A DNA stretch of 8,379 bases from Lachnospiraceae bacterium (GTDB lineage: Bacteria > Bacillota > Clostridia > Lachnospirales > Lachnospiraceae): assembly GCA_017437205.1 (NCBI GenBank), contig JAFSBP010000328.1:1-8379 (forward strand). The letters are read 5' to 3'. Below the pieces are notes generated by a model. It was not told the DNA's origin. It worked only from the letters and a program-made list of their open reading frames with translations, and did no database searches. This document shows positions 1 to 6,487 of this stretch, one piece after another. The translations under genes and the position numbers were made by a program. Numbering within the stretch: position 1 is the first letter of the stretch; every line of letters starts with the position of its first letter.

Positions 1-917
1 GTATCCTGATTCAGATAATCTGTCGTATACCAATTATTATAAGTGAACGAAGAATCTGTCGTATCGCGGATTACATAAACCAGATTACGCTCACCGGATT
101 TTTCTGCCTCCACATCGGCAGCTGCCCAAAGCTCAATCTGCTCCCAGTATGCATCCCAATCTCTAGAGTCCATATACTCAGTAAATGCCTTAGGGATGGG
201 ATAGGTGTTCGGGTTGGCATTACGAGCCTGCATCCACGCTTTAAATCCATAGAACAACTTCTTCTGGCTCTTAGAATCATTAATCGCCACGGGAACAGTG
301 GAAAACAGCTCGTTGTTCTCGCCAGAGTTAAAGTTATAAGTATGGCCTGTTGCAACAAGCACCAAATGCTGTCGCTCAGGATGCTCTGCCAAAGGAGATT
401 CACTAAACATTCTCTTTGCCGTCTGCAGAGCATTCTCCATATTTTCACCACCATACGCGATAGCTGCTTGCTCAATGGCCTCAGCAAGTTTGGCAGGAAG
501 TGTAGCTAAATCTTCCATCGTCGCAAAAGTGGTCAGTTCCATGACAGCTTTGTTATCGGTAGAGAATGGAACAACTCCGAAATTAACCGTGGTCCCTGCC
601 GCAATGATTTCTGCAAAGGTATCATACAAGCTGTTAATCATGAGGTCTGTCTCAACATCACTTGCAGCGATGAACGCACCCATACAGTAGATGATATCCA
701 CACCCAACGACTCCACCTCTCACGGAATCGTCAGTGTAACATCTGAATTAAAATTCTCATCCAACTCGGTGGCAGTCTTATCTCCGTTAACCATCACCTT
801 TTCGGTTGTGCTTCCTTCACCTTCGTTTTCAGTAGCGAATGTGACCATGCTTGCCTGACTCATGATCATACAAAACGTAAGAACTAGAGCCAAAAGTTTT
901 TTCATTTTCTTTTCCAT
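1..917 (-). pseudogene. Secreted VWA-like surface protein, in-frame TGA, truncated by window edge
   Basis: The start at 917 has a GAAGGAG ribosome site (924-930), 6 nt away. Residues 1-29 form a signal peptide (MEKKMKKLLALVLTFCMIMSQ..., cleavage near TFA) close to that of the large surface gene at 1574-5839. A short linker (KTATELDENFNSDVTLTIP) matches the segment before the second VWA domain of that gene (KTATELYEDRYSDVTLSIPG). There a Gly codon is replaced here by TGA (720-722, codon 66). After the TGA the same frame is open for 239 codons to the window edge and stays collinear with the paralogue: VDIIYCMGAF for TDIVFVIDKSSS, YGGENMENAL for YSGGTNADAG, LVLVATGHTYNF for VILIGDGLNWAF, then YPIPKAF...DWDAYWEQIELW for YDIPKEF...SWEEYWAKVVEW. 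The MIDAS residues (DxSxS, Thr, Asp) are all replaced, so metal-dependent ligand binding is not expected. Either a recent nonsense mutation, readthrough or a sequencing error would fit. Calling it a pseudogene is inference; the C-terminus and any sorting signal lie outside the window. Confidence 0.75.
720..722 (-). other. In-frame TGA at codon 66 of the copy B surface gene
   Basis: Read on the minus strand, ...ACG ATT CCG TGA GAG GTG GAG... The paralogue has Gly at this place (IPGKVE versus IP-stop-EVE). One base change (GGA to TGA) would explain it. TGA is a genuine stop for the genes ending at 931, 1574, 7306 and 8139, so a genome-wide reassignment is unlikely. Confidence 0.85.
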
Positions 918-923
918 TTTTTT

Positions 924-930
924 CTCCTTC
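924..930 (-). promoter_or_regulatory. Ribosome binding site of the copy B surface gene
   Basis: GAAGGAG on the minus strand, 6 nt before the ATG at 917. It sits inside the 13-nt gap after the stop of the upstream small gene, which implies that the two genes are co-transcribed and probably translationally close. Confidence 0.7.
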
Positions 931-1380
931 TCATTTATTAATTATTGTGTTTTTACCATTTTCGGTTGAGCTGTTCAATGCACTGTCTATCAACAATAAC
1001 AGTTCCAAAACACTGCGGAAGCTCTGCTCCGCTTTGCCCTCGATCCATGCGACTCCTCCCTGCCAGCTGGCATTTTGCCTGAAGAGGATTCTCAGGCTAA
1101 ACGTCCCCACCGTTCCAGCACGGATGCCATCAAAAATCGTTTCCGGTTTCCTCTTGTTTACTTCTGGCCAAAACATCCGTTTACCGGTAAATGACTGTGG
1201 ACACTTCATTTCCTCCAATGCAGTCTCAATACTTTGGAGAAGATCTATCGTGCCTCGAAAACAAATACCTTCGCTTGGATGTAGGTCATAAATTCTACCA
1301 CAGGGAATCCGGTTTTCGTATTCATCAACACAGATTGTCAGGGCGTTAAAAAAATTGTTGTATTTCTCTTGAAAATTCAT
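931..1380 (-). CDS. Small cytoplasmic protein of unknown function, copy B (149 aa)
   Basis: This protein is unrecognised but clearly paralogous to the gene at 5878-6309. Shared blocks are ICVDxY, CGRIYD, P-x-EG-x-CF-x-G, DLL and, most strongly, the C-terminal stretch ILFRQNASWQG...V-x-W-x-E-x-K...SFRSVLELLLLID-x-AL. About three quarters of the last 45 core residues are identical. There is no signal peptide or membrane segment, so it should stay in the cytoplasm. The frame extends to an ATG at 1425, but that codon has no ribosome site. The ATG at 1380 follows GAGG (1386-1389) at 5 nt and aligns with the paralogue's start, so it was chosen. The gene ends with TGA 13 nt before the signal-peptide gene at 917, the same order as in copy A. 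The repeated linkage suggests a role tied to expression or handling of the surface protein, but no function can be read from the sequence. Confidence 0.85.
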   Translation of the reverse strand: MNFQEKYNNFFNALTICVDEYENRIPCGRIYDLHPSEGICFRGTIDLLQSIETALEEMKCPQSFTGKRMFWPEVNKRKPETIFDGIRAGTVGTFSLRILFRQNASWQGGVAWIEGKAEQSFRSVLELLLLIDSALNSSTENGKNTIINK

Positions 1381-1420
1381 TTTTCCCTCACTTTCTCCCT
1401 TTGGTATACATAGGTTAGCA

Positions 1421-1451
1421 TTCATAAGTTACATTTTCGGTTACATTTCAA
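1421..1451 (-). promoter_or_regulatory. Candidate promoter and direct-repeat element of cassette B
   Basis: Minus-strand reading gives a possible -35 TTGAAA (1446-1451), an 18-bp spacer and a possible -10 TTATGA (1422-1427), placing the transcript start roughly 35 nt before the ATG at 1380. The 25-bp stretch 1421-1445 matches 6352-6376 upstream of cassette A at 21 of 25 positions. Within it TGTAAC occurs twice with a 12-bp period (TGTAACCGAAAA then TGTAACTTATG). A third partial copy, TAACCTATG, lies just downstream (1406-1418 region). Long A-tracts lie upstream (to about 1490) and could act as an UP-like element. The shared block is directly seen; the promoter and operator roles are inferred. 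Confidence 0.5.
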
Positions 1452-1490
1452 ACTTTTTTTACTTTTTTTAATTATTTTTTTTAAAAATGT

Positions 1491-1526
1491 GTTCAAAAAA
1501 CGGAGCTGACCAAAAAGTCAGCTCCG
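1491..1526 (-). terminator. Rho-independent terminator after the large surface gene
   Basis: A perfect 10-bp stem, CGGAGCTGAC (1501-1510) with GTCAGCTCCG (1517-1526), and a 6-nt loop. On the minus strand it is followed by six T (1495-1500). It lies 48 nt past the stop at 1574 and separates cassette A from cassette B. Confidence 0.93.
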
Positions 1527-1573
1527 TAATCTACTTTTATACCGTTTTTTTATTTAAGCAAACCATTATTGAA

Positions 1574-4500
1574 TCATTCGATAGTCTCTTTCTTCTTCAG
1601 GATCGGCAGTGCAACCAAACTCAATCCGGAAACAGCTGCAGCCAGTACCCATACAAAAGATGTATCTCCGGTTTCAGGAGTTTCCTCGACAACCGGCTTG
1701 TCGCCCAAAGGAGTGTCCTCATCCTCGATAATCTCTTCCTCCTCTGTAGATTCCTCTGTAGACGCCTCGGTGGATTCCTCTGTAGTCTCCTCAGTGGTGG
1801 TCTCTTCCTCGGTGGTGGTCTCCTCCTCGGTGGTAGGTTCTACTGTCTCATTATAGAAACGAATCTCTCCCTCATAAGCTTCTCCGTTCTTTTCACAAGT
1901 TACCATTGCACTAAGAACGTGGTCTTCTTCAGTCACCGTAACAGTTACTGTGAAAATGCTGTCATCGTAAATAATCATTGTATCATTACCGATCACTTCT
2001 CTGATTACATACTCGAATACATCAGCCTTATCATAGGTCAGTGCGCTAAATGTGAAACTTCCGTCATTTTCGCTGGTCACTGTTTCGATCACTTCGCCAT
2101 CCTTCAATAATTCGAACTGATATCCTCCGGCGGAAACGCCATCAAGCAGTTTTTCTCCACCCAGTGTCAGTTCAATCGGCAATGCGGGAATCTCATATTT
2201 TACCTTGGGTTTTTCAAATTCTTCGGGGGGTCTGTTTTCTCCTTCGCTATCCTTCGGATACAGGGTAGCCTTCTGGTTGGTATAAACATTTTCGTGCCAA
2301 CCGGGGATCTCACTTCTTTCAACGAGATCAAGTGTATATTGGAGTGAAACGGGAGCAAATTTGGAAACATTTTCATTTATTCTCCATATAAAATGCTCCT
2401 CGGTTGTTCCATTTCCCTTGTAATATTCCAGCAGGAAGGTTGCTTCCTCAGCTCCGGGGGCTGTGAAGGAATAAGTGGAGGTTACATTTTCAGCGGTGTT
2501 TTCAATCTTTGCGGTAATGTAAATCTTCTCACCGACTTTAAGAATGATTTTTTCTGCTTCATCTACAAAATCAAAATCGTAACCTTCGTCCGGATCACTA
2601 TCGTATCCAATATAATCAACTACAGCACTTCCCTTGGACACAGAATGAAGAATATCATACTTAATATCTTCAAAGTCCATCGTGGAGGTTCCGGCTAACA
2701 TCTTCATCAGATGATAACCGATATTGGAAGTACTGCTTCCGGTATAATATGCATTACAATTATATCCGGCTTTTTGAAGCGCAGTGTAAGACTCCCAGGT
2801 ATCATACAGTGCTCTGTCCATATTGAGTGCATGCTGAGTCACTTCGGTACGAGGAACTGCGGACTCCACCGCTTTTACGCTATTGTAATCGGGCACAGGA
2901 ATCTCGGGATTAGTTCCCTTATAATTTGTGATGTCAAACACATGCTTGTCACCATCTGCTTCAACCCACTCAACAACTTTTGCCCAATACTCTTCCCAAG
3001 AAGCAAATTCCTTGGGGATGTCGTAGGTAGATGAAACACCGCGCCCTTCCAGCCAGGTGGTAGTTCCTGCACCATACAGCGTAGTTGACGCATTATCATT
3101 AGCTTTCAACAAAATAGTGTGAGGTACACCGTTCACATCAAATGCCCAGTTCAAGCCATCTCCAATCAGGATCACATGCTTGCGGGACGCATCCACTTTG
3201 TCATCGCCATCCAGCATCTCTTTCGCAAGAATCAGTCCGGCATCTGCGTTCGTTCCACCGGAGTATTTCGGGAGACTGTCAAGCAGAGTTTTATAGTTAT
3301 CTTCCGTCAGTTCCGTCAACGGAAGAGCAACGTGACCATCATAGTTATAAATCACGACACCGACCTTTATAGATGCACCGGATTCCTTCTGCACTCCGAT
3401 CAACTGCTCGAACAAGCCATTTGCAAAGTTGGAAGACAGCTTGTCCGAAGAGGACTTGTCAATGACAAATACGATGTCTGTGGAAAGCGTTTCTACTTTT
3501 CCGGGAATCGACAGGGTAACATCGCTGTACCGATCCTCATAAAGCTCTGTCGCGGTTTTGGATTTATCGTACTCCTCTGTCTTTTCATCATTCGCCGGAA
3601 TGCTGCCATTGTAGATTACTGTCGGCATCGCTTCTCCGTCCATACCGAAAAGTTCTCCGTAGGAAACTCGGAAATCCACCGGTTCTGTCTCAACCATATT
3701 ACTGGGAACGGTAGATTCGACCAGCTTGTAATCACCTGCTGACAATCCTGAGAATGCAACTACTCCATCCTTACCGGAAAATACCTCTTCCGTGTAAGCC
3801 ACATCATTTTTCATCACGGTAAATCCCGCACCGGCCAGCAACAGCTTCGTCTCCCAATGTTTCTTGGTAAATGAGAAGTCTGCGTAAAAAGCTTTCACTG
3901 CAGGATGATCAAACTCTGCCACATGAAGCAGCTTTGCTATCTCATCAGCAGTCATCCTCTTCAGATCGGTATCCTCATCCATCATCAGATACTGCAAAGA
4001 AGCACCTTTGTTGGTCAGTTCTGAATCGCTGTTTCGAACCGCATCTTCGTCCGCATCCAGCGTAATAACATACTTTTGAGTATAAATGTAAGGATCATTT
4101 ACCGTTCCTGCCGCATTCGGATTCTCCGGGGTCATATCACCCAAGTTCCAGGAAATGGTGTGAGTTTCTTCATCATAAGACGCATATCTATTTCCATCTA
4201 AATGATCAAAGGTAACTTCGTCGCTAAGTTTGTCGGTCACCGTCCACGCCTTGCTCAGAACCTGAATCCGGTCACCAATACTTCCGAATGCTTCCATCAG
4301 TCCGTTTTGGATATCGGCAGCCATGTAGAGATTGTCAATACCAACCATATTCTTATCGGCTCCGTTCAGCCAGCTTTTTACAGTGGTACCTTCAGGTATC
4401 TCCTCCTCCTCAGGTGCATCACTGCCAATTTTATCGTTACCTACGTAACCATACATAACGGTATACAGAGCAGCATTCGCCTTAATCTCTGCTGCGTATG

Positions 4501-5839
4501 CCAAATCTCCTTCCTCACCATTAGACACGATGTTTTTCAAATCACCCCAATTTGTCGCGGAAGATTCTTTATATCCACCAACAAGAGTACAACTGTTTCG
4601 GTCTGCTTCCGGAGCAACACGCCAAGTCGGCCTTCCGTCACTGAGCATGATTACATACACATTCTCGTATCCCTCGATGGCACCACCCTCGCCCAATCCG
4701 GTATTAAGAAGATTATTAGCTAACAGCAAACCACCTTCCATATTAGTACCACAGCTCTTCTGACGCAGAATCTCATAGTCAACGCACAAATGCTCAACAC
4801 CATTCTCATCCGTCAAAAGATAACGCGATTTGTACATAGTGCCATCTGTATTCCAGCCGAAGGTATCGTTGCTGGCATCACAATCAGACAACATAAACTT
4901 ATGATAATGGAAAGGCTCGGTATTGGTACAAGGCTTGTTGTCAAAACGATAGGTGCATCCCTCCACTTCGTGTTTATGGGCCGAATTCGTGTCTTCACAT
5001 CCCTCGTACAGACACTTGCCTGTCGCAGTATCCCAAAAGGACGCCTGTCGAATAACCCAATAACACAGATCAGCATCCTTTGAGTCATGTAGATGGTAAG
5101 GATCTGTTTCTGTGCAGGCTACACCATCTACTTTATAGAGGCATTTGCCACTGGCATCCCGAGCCGGAGCCCAAAAGGAAGCCATCGCAATCTTATCAAC
5201 CCACTCACACTGTTCTCTTTCATTGTCCCCAATCGAAAATCCGACGTCCAGTCTTTCGATAGAATCAATGATTTCAGTATTAACCTCACCGTTATCGTTT
5301 GCCTCCAGCCAATCAAACACGGTTCTTGCGTTATTGCCAAACTCAACCATAGCAAGCTTTACACTGGAACTGCCTGCACTTTTCACCAGATCGCTCACAA
5401 ACTCTCTGGCTCCTTCTCTGGCATAATCGATCATCAACGGTCCATCAACAGGCATATAGTCCTTCCAACCTGTACTGTTGATCGTCCACTTTCCTTTTGT
5501 ATCCTTCAGCATACTGCTGGAAACATCCATCACCAGCACAACCGCAACATCCTCAGTCACTACCTTCTGTGTGGTTCCCACCTGCAGAGTAACCTCGAAC
5601 TTATTCTCGACTCCGGTCTCCGCAATCGTCTTGCTGGTCCAGACGTCATAATTCCCTGCACTTGCTTCCTCTCCGGACGCAAGATAGTAGAGTTTCCCGC
5701 CCTCTTCGACAATCTGGGAAGGATGTGTATTTCCACTCTCCCCATCAGCTGCCTGTGCAAAGGCTGTAAAACTCATTTGACTCATTACCATGCAGAACGC
5801 AAGAATCAGAGCCAGTAGTTTTTTCATCTTCTTTGTCAT
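1574..5839 (-). CDS. Large cell-wall-anchored VWA/pilin-like surface adhesin (1421 aa)
   Basis: Predicted secreted surface protein. Residues 1-28 are a signal peptide (MKKLLALILAFCMVMSQ..., cleavage after AFA). VWA domain 1 (about 97-525) has a full MIDAS: D105-V-S-S-S109, T365 and D401 (LSDG). Between the first motif and T365 sits an insert of about 160 residues with many Cys and three C-x4/8-C-x6-H-x-H repeats (233-313). A beta-rich VTDKLSD...WNLGD segment (530-600) follows, then a Cna-B-like domain (655-745; candidates K659/K660, E708, N744). VWA domain 2 (788-1080) has D794-K-S-S-S798, T863 and D894. A pilin-type isopeptide domain (1222-1333; candidates K1230, E1281, N1330), a Thr/Glu-rich stalk (1335-1370) and a sorting signal TPETG (1387-1391) with hydrophobic segment and KKK tail complete it. 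VWA plus isopeptide domains recall pilus-tip adhesins such as RrgA. The ATG has AAGGAG at 9 nt. No sortase is in the window and the ligand is unknown. Confidence 0.9.
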   Translation of the reverse strand: MTKKMKKLLALILAFCMVMSQMSFTAFAQAADGESGNTHPSQIVEEGGKLYYLASGEEASAGNYDVWTSKTIAETGVENKFEVTLQVGTTQKVVTEDVAVVLVMDVSSSMLKDTKGKWTINSTGWKDYMPVDGPLMIDYAREGAREFVSDLVKSAGSSSVKLAMVEFGNNARTVFDWLEANDNGEVNTEIIDSIERLDVGFSIGDNEREQCEWVDKIAMASFWAPARDASGKCLYKVDGVACTETDPYHLHDSKDADLCYWVIRQASFWDTATGKCLYEGCEDTNSAHKHEVEGCTYRFDNKPCTNTEPFHYHKFMLSDCDASNDTFGWNTDGTMYKSRYLLTDENGVEHLCVDYEILRQKSCGTNMEGGLLLANNLLNTGLGEGGAIEGYENVYVIMLSDGRPTWRVAPEADRNSCTLVGGYKESSATNWGDLKNIVSNGEEGDLAYAAEIKANAALYTVMYGYVGNDKIGSDAPEEEEIPEGTTVKSWLNGADKNMVGIDNLYMAADIQNGLMEAFGSIGDRIQVLSKAWTVTDKLSDEVTFDHLDGNRYASYDEETHTISWNLGDMTPENPNAAGTVNDPYIYTQKYVITLDADEDAVRNSDSELTNKGASLQYLMMDEDTDLKRMTADEIAKLLHVAEFDHPAVKAFYADFSFTKKHWETKLLLAGAGFTVMKNDVAYTEEVFSGKDGVVAFSGLSAGDYKLVESTVPSNMVETEPVDFRVSYGELFGMDGEAMPTVIYNGSIPANDEKTEEYDKSKTATELYEDRYSDVTLSIPGKVETLSTDIVFVIDKSSSDKLSSNFANGLFEQLIGVQKESGASIKVGVVIYNYDGHVALPLTELTEDNYKTLLDSLPKYSGGTNADAGLILAKEMLDGDDKVDASRKHVILIGDGLNWAFDVNGVPHTILLKANDNASTTLYGAGTTTWLEGRGVSSTYDIPKEFASWEEYWAKVVEWVEADGDKHVFDITNYKGTNPEIPVPDYNSVKAVESAVPRTEVTQHALNMDRALYDTWESYTALQKAGYNCNAYYTGSSTSNIGYHLMKMLAGTSTMDFEDIKYDILHSVSKGSAVVDYIGYDSDPDEGYDFDFVDEAEKIILKVGEKIYITAKIENTAENVTSTYSFTAPGAEEATFLLEYYKGNGTTEEHFIWRINENVSKFAPVSLQYTLDLVERSEIPGWHENVYTNQKATLYPKDSEGENRPPEEFEKPKVKYEIPALPIELTLGGEKLLDGVSAGGYQFELLKDGEVIETVTSENDGSFTFSALTYDKADVFEYVIREVIGNDTMIIYDDSIFTVTVTVTEEDHVLSAMVTCEKNGEAYEGEIRFYNETVEPTTEEETTTEEETTTEETTEESTEASTEESTEEEEIIEDEDTPLGDKPVVEETPETGDTSFVWVLAAAVSGLSLVALPILKKKETIE
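1733..1837 (-). repeat. Thr/Glu-rich stalk repeats within the surface gene
   Basis: Residues about 1335-1369 are built almost only of T, E and S (TTEEETTTEEETTTEE, then STEASTEESTEE). The DNA is imperfectly tandem, with an 18-nt unit coding for TTTEEE-like blocks at 1793-1837 followed by shorter ACAGAGGAATC-type units. It most likely acts as a flexible, acidic, wall-spanning spacer before the TPETG signal. Confidence 0.8.
4901..5143 (-). repeat. Three Cys/His repeats inserted in VWA domain 1
   Basis: Protein repeat units: C233-x8-C242-x6-H249-x-H251; C276-x4-C281-x6-H288-x-H290; C295-x8-C304-x6-H311-x-H313. Each begins C-[LT]-Y, and the first two are preceded by ASFW and (S/T)GKCLY. The regular spacing of two Cys and two His per unit suggests metal coordination or a disulfide-stabilised arm. 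That role is inferred; the spacing is seen directly. Confidence 0.8.
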
Positions 5840-5848
5840 CTCTTTTCT

Positions 5849-5854
5849 CTCCTT
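5849..5854 (-). promoter_or_regulatory. Ribosome binding site of the large surface gene
   Basis: AAGGAG on the minus strand, 9 nt before the ATG at 5839, within the 38-nt gap after the small gene. No terminator or clear promoter is visible in that gap, which supports a two-gene operon. Confidence 0.75.
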
Positions 5855-5877
5855 TTGATTTATTTCAAATGATTAGA

Positions 5878-6309
5878 TTAATTTTCATTTACCATTTCCG
5901 GTGTACTACTCAATGCGTTGTCAATTAGAAGCAGTAACTCCAAAACACTTCGAAAGCTCTCTTCGATCTTTCGTTCCACCCACAGTACCGAGCCTTGCCA
6001 GCTCGCATTCTGCCGAAATAGGATCTGCACTGAGAACGTAGCCTTGATGCCTTTTCCAGAAAATCCGGCTTCCTGATCCGGCCTCAGTTGCTCAAATGTA
6101 TTTTGAAATTCCCGCCTGATACAGAACGGCTGCGGATTAACCCGACTATCCAGAATTCCTTCGATACATTTCAGCAAATCCATCGCTCCGAGAAAACATC
6201 GTCCTTCTTGCGGATATCTGTCGTAAATTCGGCCACACAGCACCTTATCAACGTAGCGATCAACACAAATAATCAAACTATTCAATCGACTGCCATATAA
6301 CTGCGACAT
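5878..6309 (-). CDS. Small cytoplasmic protein of unknown function, copy A (143 aa)
   Basis: First gene of cassette A, 38 nt upstream of the large surface gene. The product is not recognised. It has no signal peptide or membrane helix. Visible features: an N-terminal ICVDRY...LCGRIYD block (about 14-30), a P-Q-EG-R-CF-L-G turn, an amphipathic DLLKCIEGIL helix, a variable charged middle (55-85), and a highly conserved C-terminal half with ILFRQNASWQGSVLWVE and SFRSVLELLLLIDNAL, probably beta strands followed by a helix. It is paralogous to the gene at 931-1380, mostly in these same blocks, while the middle differs. The ATG at 6309 has GAGG (6317-6320) at 7 nt. Repeated pairing with a secreted VWA protein suggests a dedicated partner, for example in regulation of its synthesis, but this is only inference from context. 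Confidence 0.88.
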   Translation of the reverse strand: MSQLYGSRLNSLIICVDRYVDKVLCGRIYDRYPQEGRCFLGAMDLLKCIEGILDSRVNPQPFCIRREFQNTFEQLRPDQEAGFSGKGIKATFSVQILFRQNASWQGSVLWVERKIEESFRSVLELLLLIDNALSSTPEMVNEN

Positions 6310-6351
6310 TGTTTTACCTCAACTGCTATCTTTGATAAATTGATTTTAACT

Positions 6352-6382
6352 TTCATAAGTCACAAATTTGGTTACAAATTCA
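6352..6382 (-). promoter_or_regulatory. Candidate promoter and direct-repeat element of cassette A
   Basis: The 25-bp stretch 6352-6376 is the counterpart of 1421-1445 (21 of 25 identical). It reads TGTAACCAAATT then TGTGACTTATG on the minus strand, a 12-bp-period direct repeat. A possible -10 TTATGA (6353-6358) lies about 43 nt before the ATG at 6309. The matching -35 position (6377-6382, TGAATT) is weak, so activation by a protein bound to the repeat would make sense. A/T-rich tracts lie further upstream, as in cassette B. Confidence 0.5.
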
Positions 6383-6430
6383 TGTTTTTTTAAATAAATC
6401 AATTTTTTTATTCTTTTTGTTGTTTATATC

Positions 6431-6463
6431 AAAAAAACTGCCAGCAGATTGCTCTGTTGGCAG
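6431..6463 (-). terminator. Rho-independent terminator after purC
   Basis: An 11-bp stem, CTGCCAGCAGA (6438-6448) with TCTGTTGGCAG (6453-6463), has one G-T wobble and a TTGC loop. On the minus strand it is followed by seven T (6431-6437). It lies 24 nt past the purC stop and insulates cassette A from purC transcription. Confidence 0.93.
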
Positions 6464-6487
6464 TAAAAAAATTTGCAAAAGATTCAA

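Noticed and set aside
71..487. Minus-strand frame of 138 codons
   Set aside because: It is out of frame with the VWA-like gene that is collinear with its paralogue over the whole stretch.
720..722. TGA as a recoded codon (Gly code 25 or selenocysteine)
   Set aside because: TGA ends several intact genes in this window, the paralogue has Gly rather than Cys here, and I see no evident SECIS-like hairpin right after it; a point mutation is simpler.
720..917. A genuine 65-residue secreted peptide ending at the TGA
   Set aside because: The homology to the neighbour continues in frame past the TGA, so this is the front of a longer gene.
1381..1425. Longer N-terminus for the copy B small protein from an ATG at 1425
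   Set aside because: There is no ribosome site, the extra 15 residues have no match in copy A, and they overlap the predicted promoter block; the ATG at 1380 has GAGG at 5 nt.
1421..1445. LytTR-type operator
   Set aside because: LytTR sites are usually 9-bp repeats with about 21 bp between centres; the period here is 12 bp, so I do not assign a regulator family.
1487..2110. Plus-strand open frames rich in Gly/Leu or Ser/Val
   Set aside because: Their low-complexity runs are the antisense reading of the Thr/Glu stalk repeats.
5093..5818. Long plus-strand open frame (241 codons) opposite the surface gene
   Set aside because: It mirrors the well-supported minus-strand gene, has no ribosome site or recognisable domain, and its composition is that of an antisense frame.
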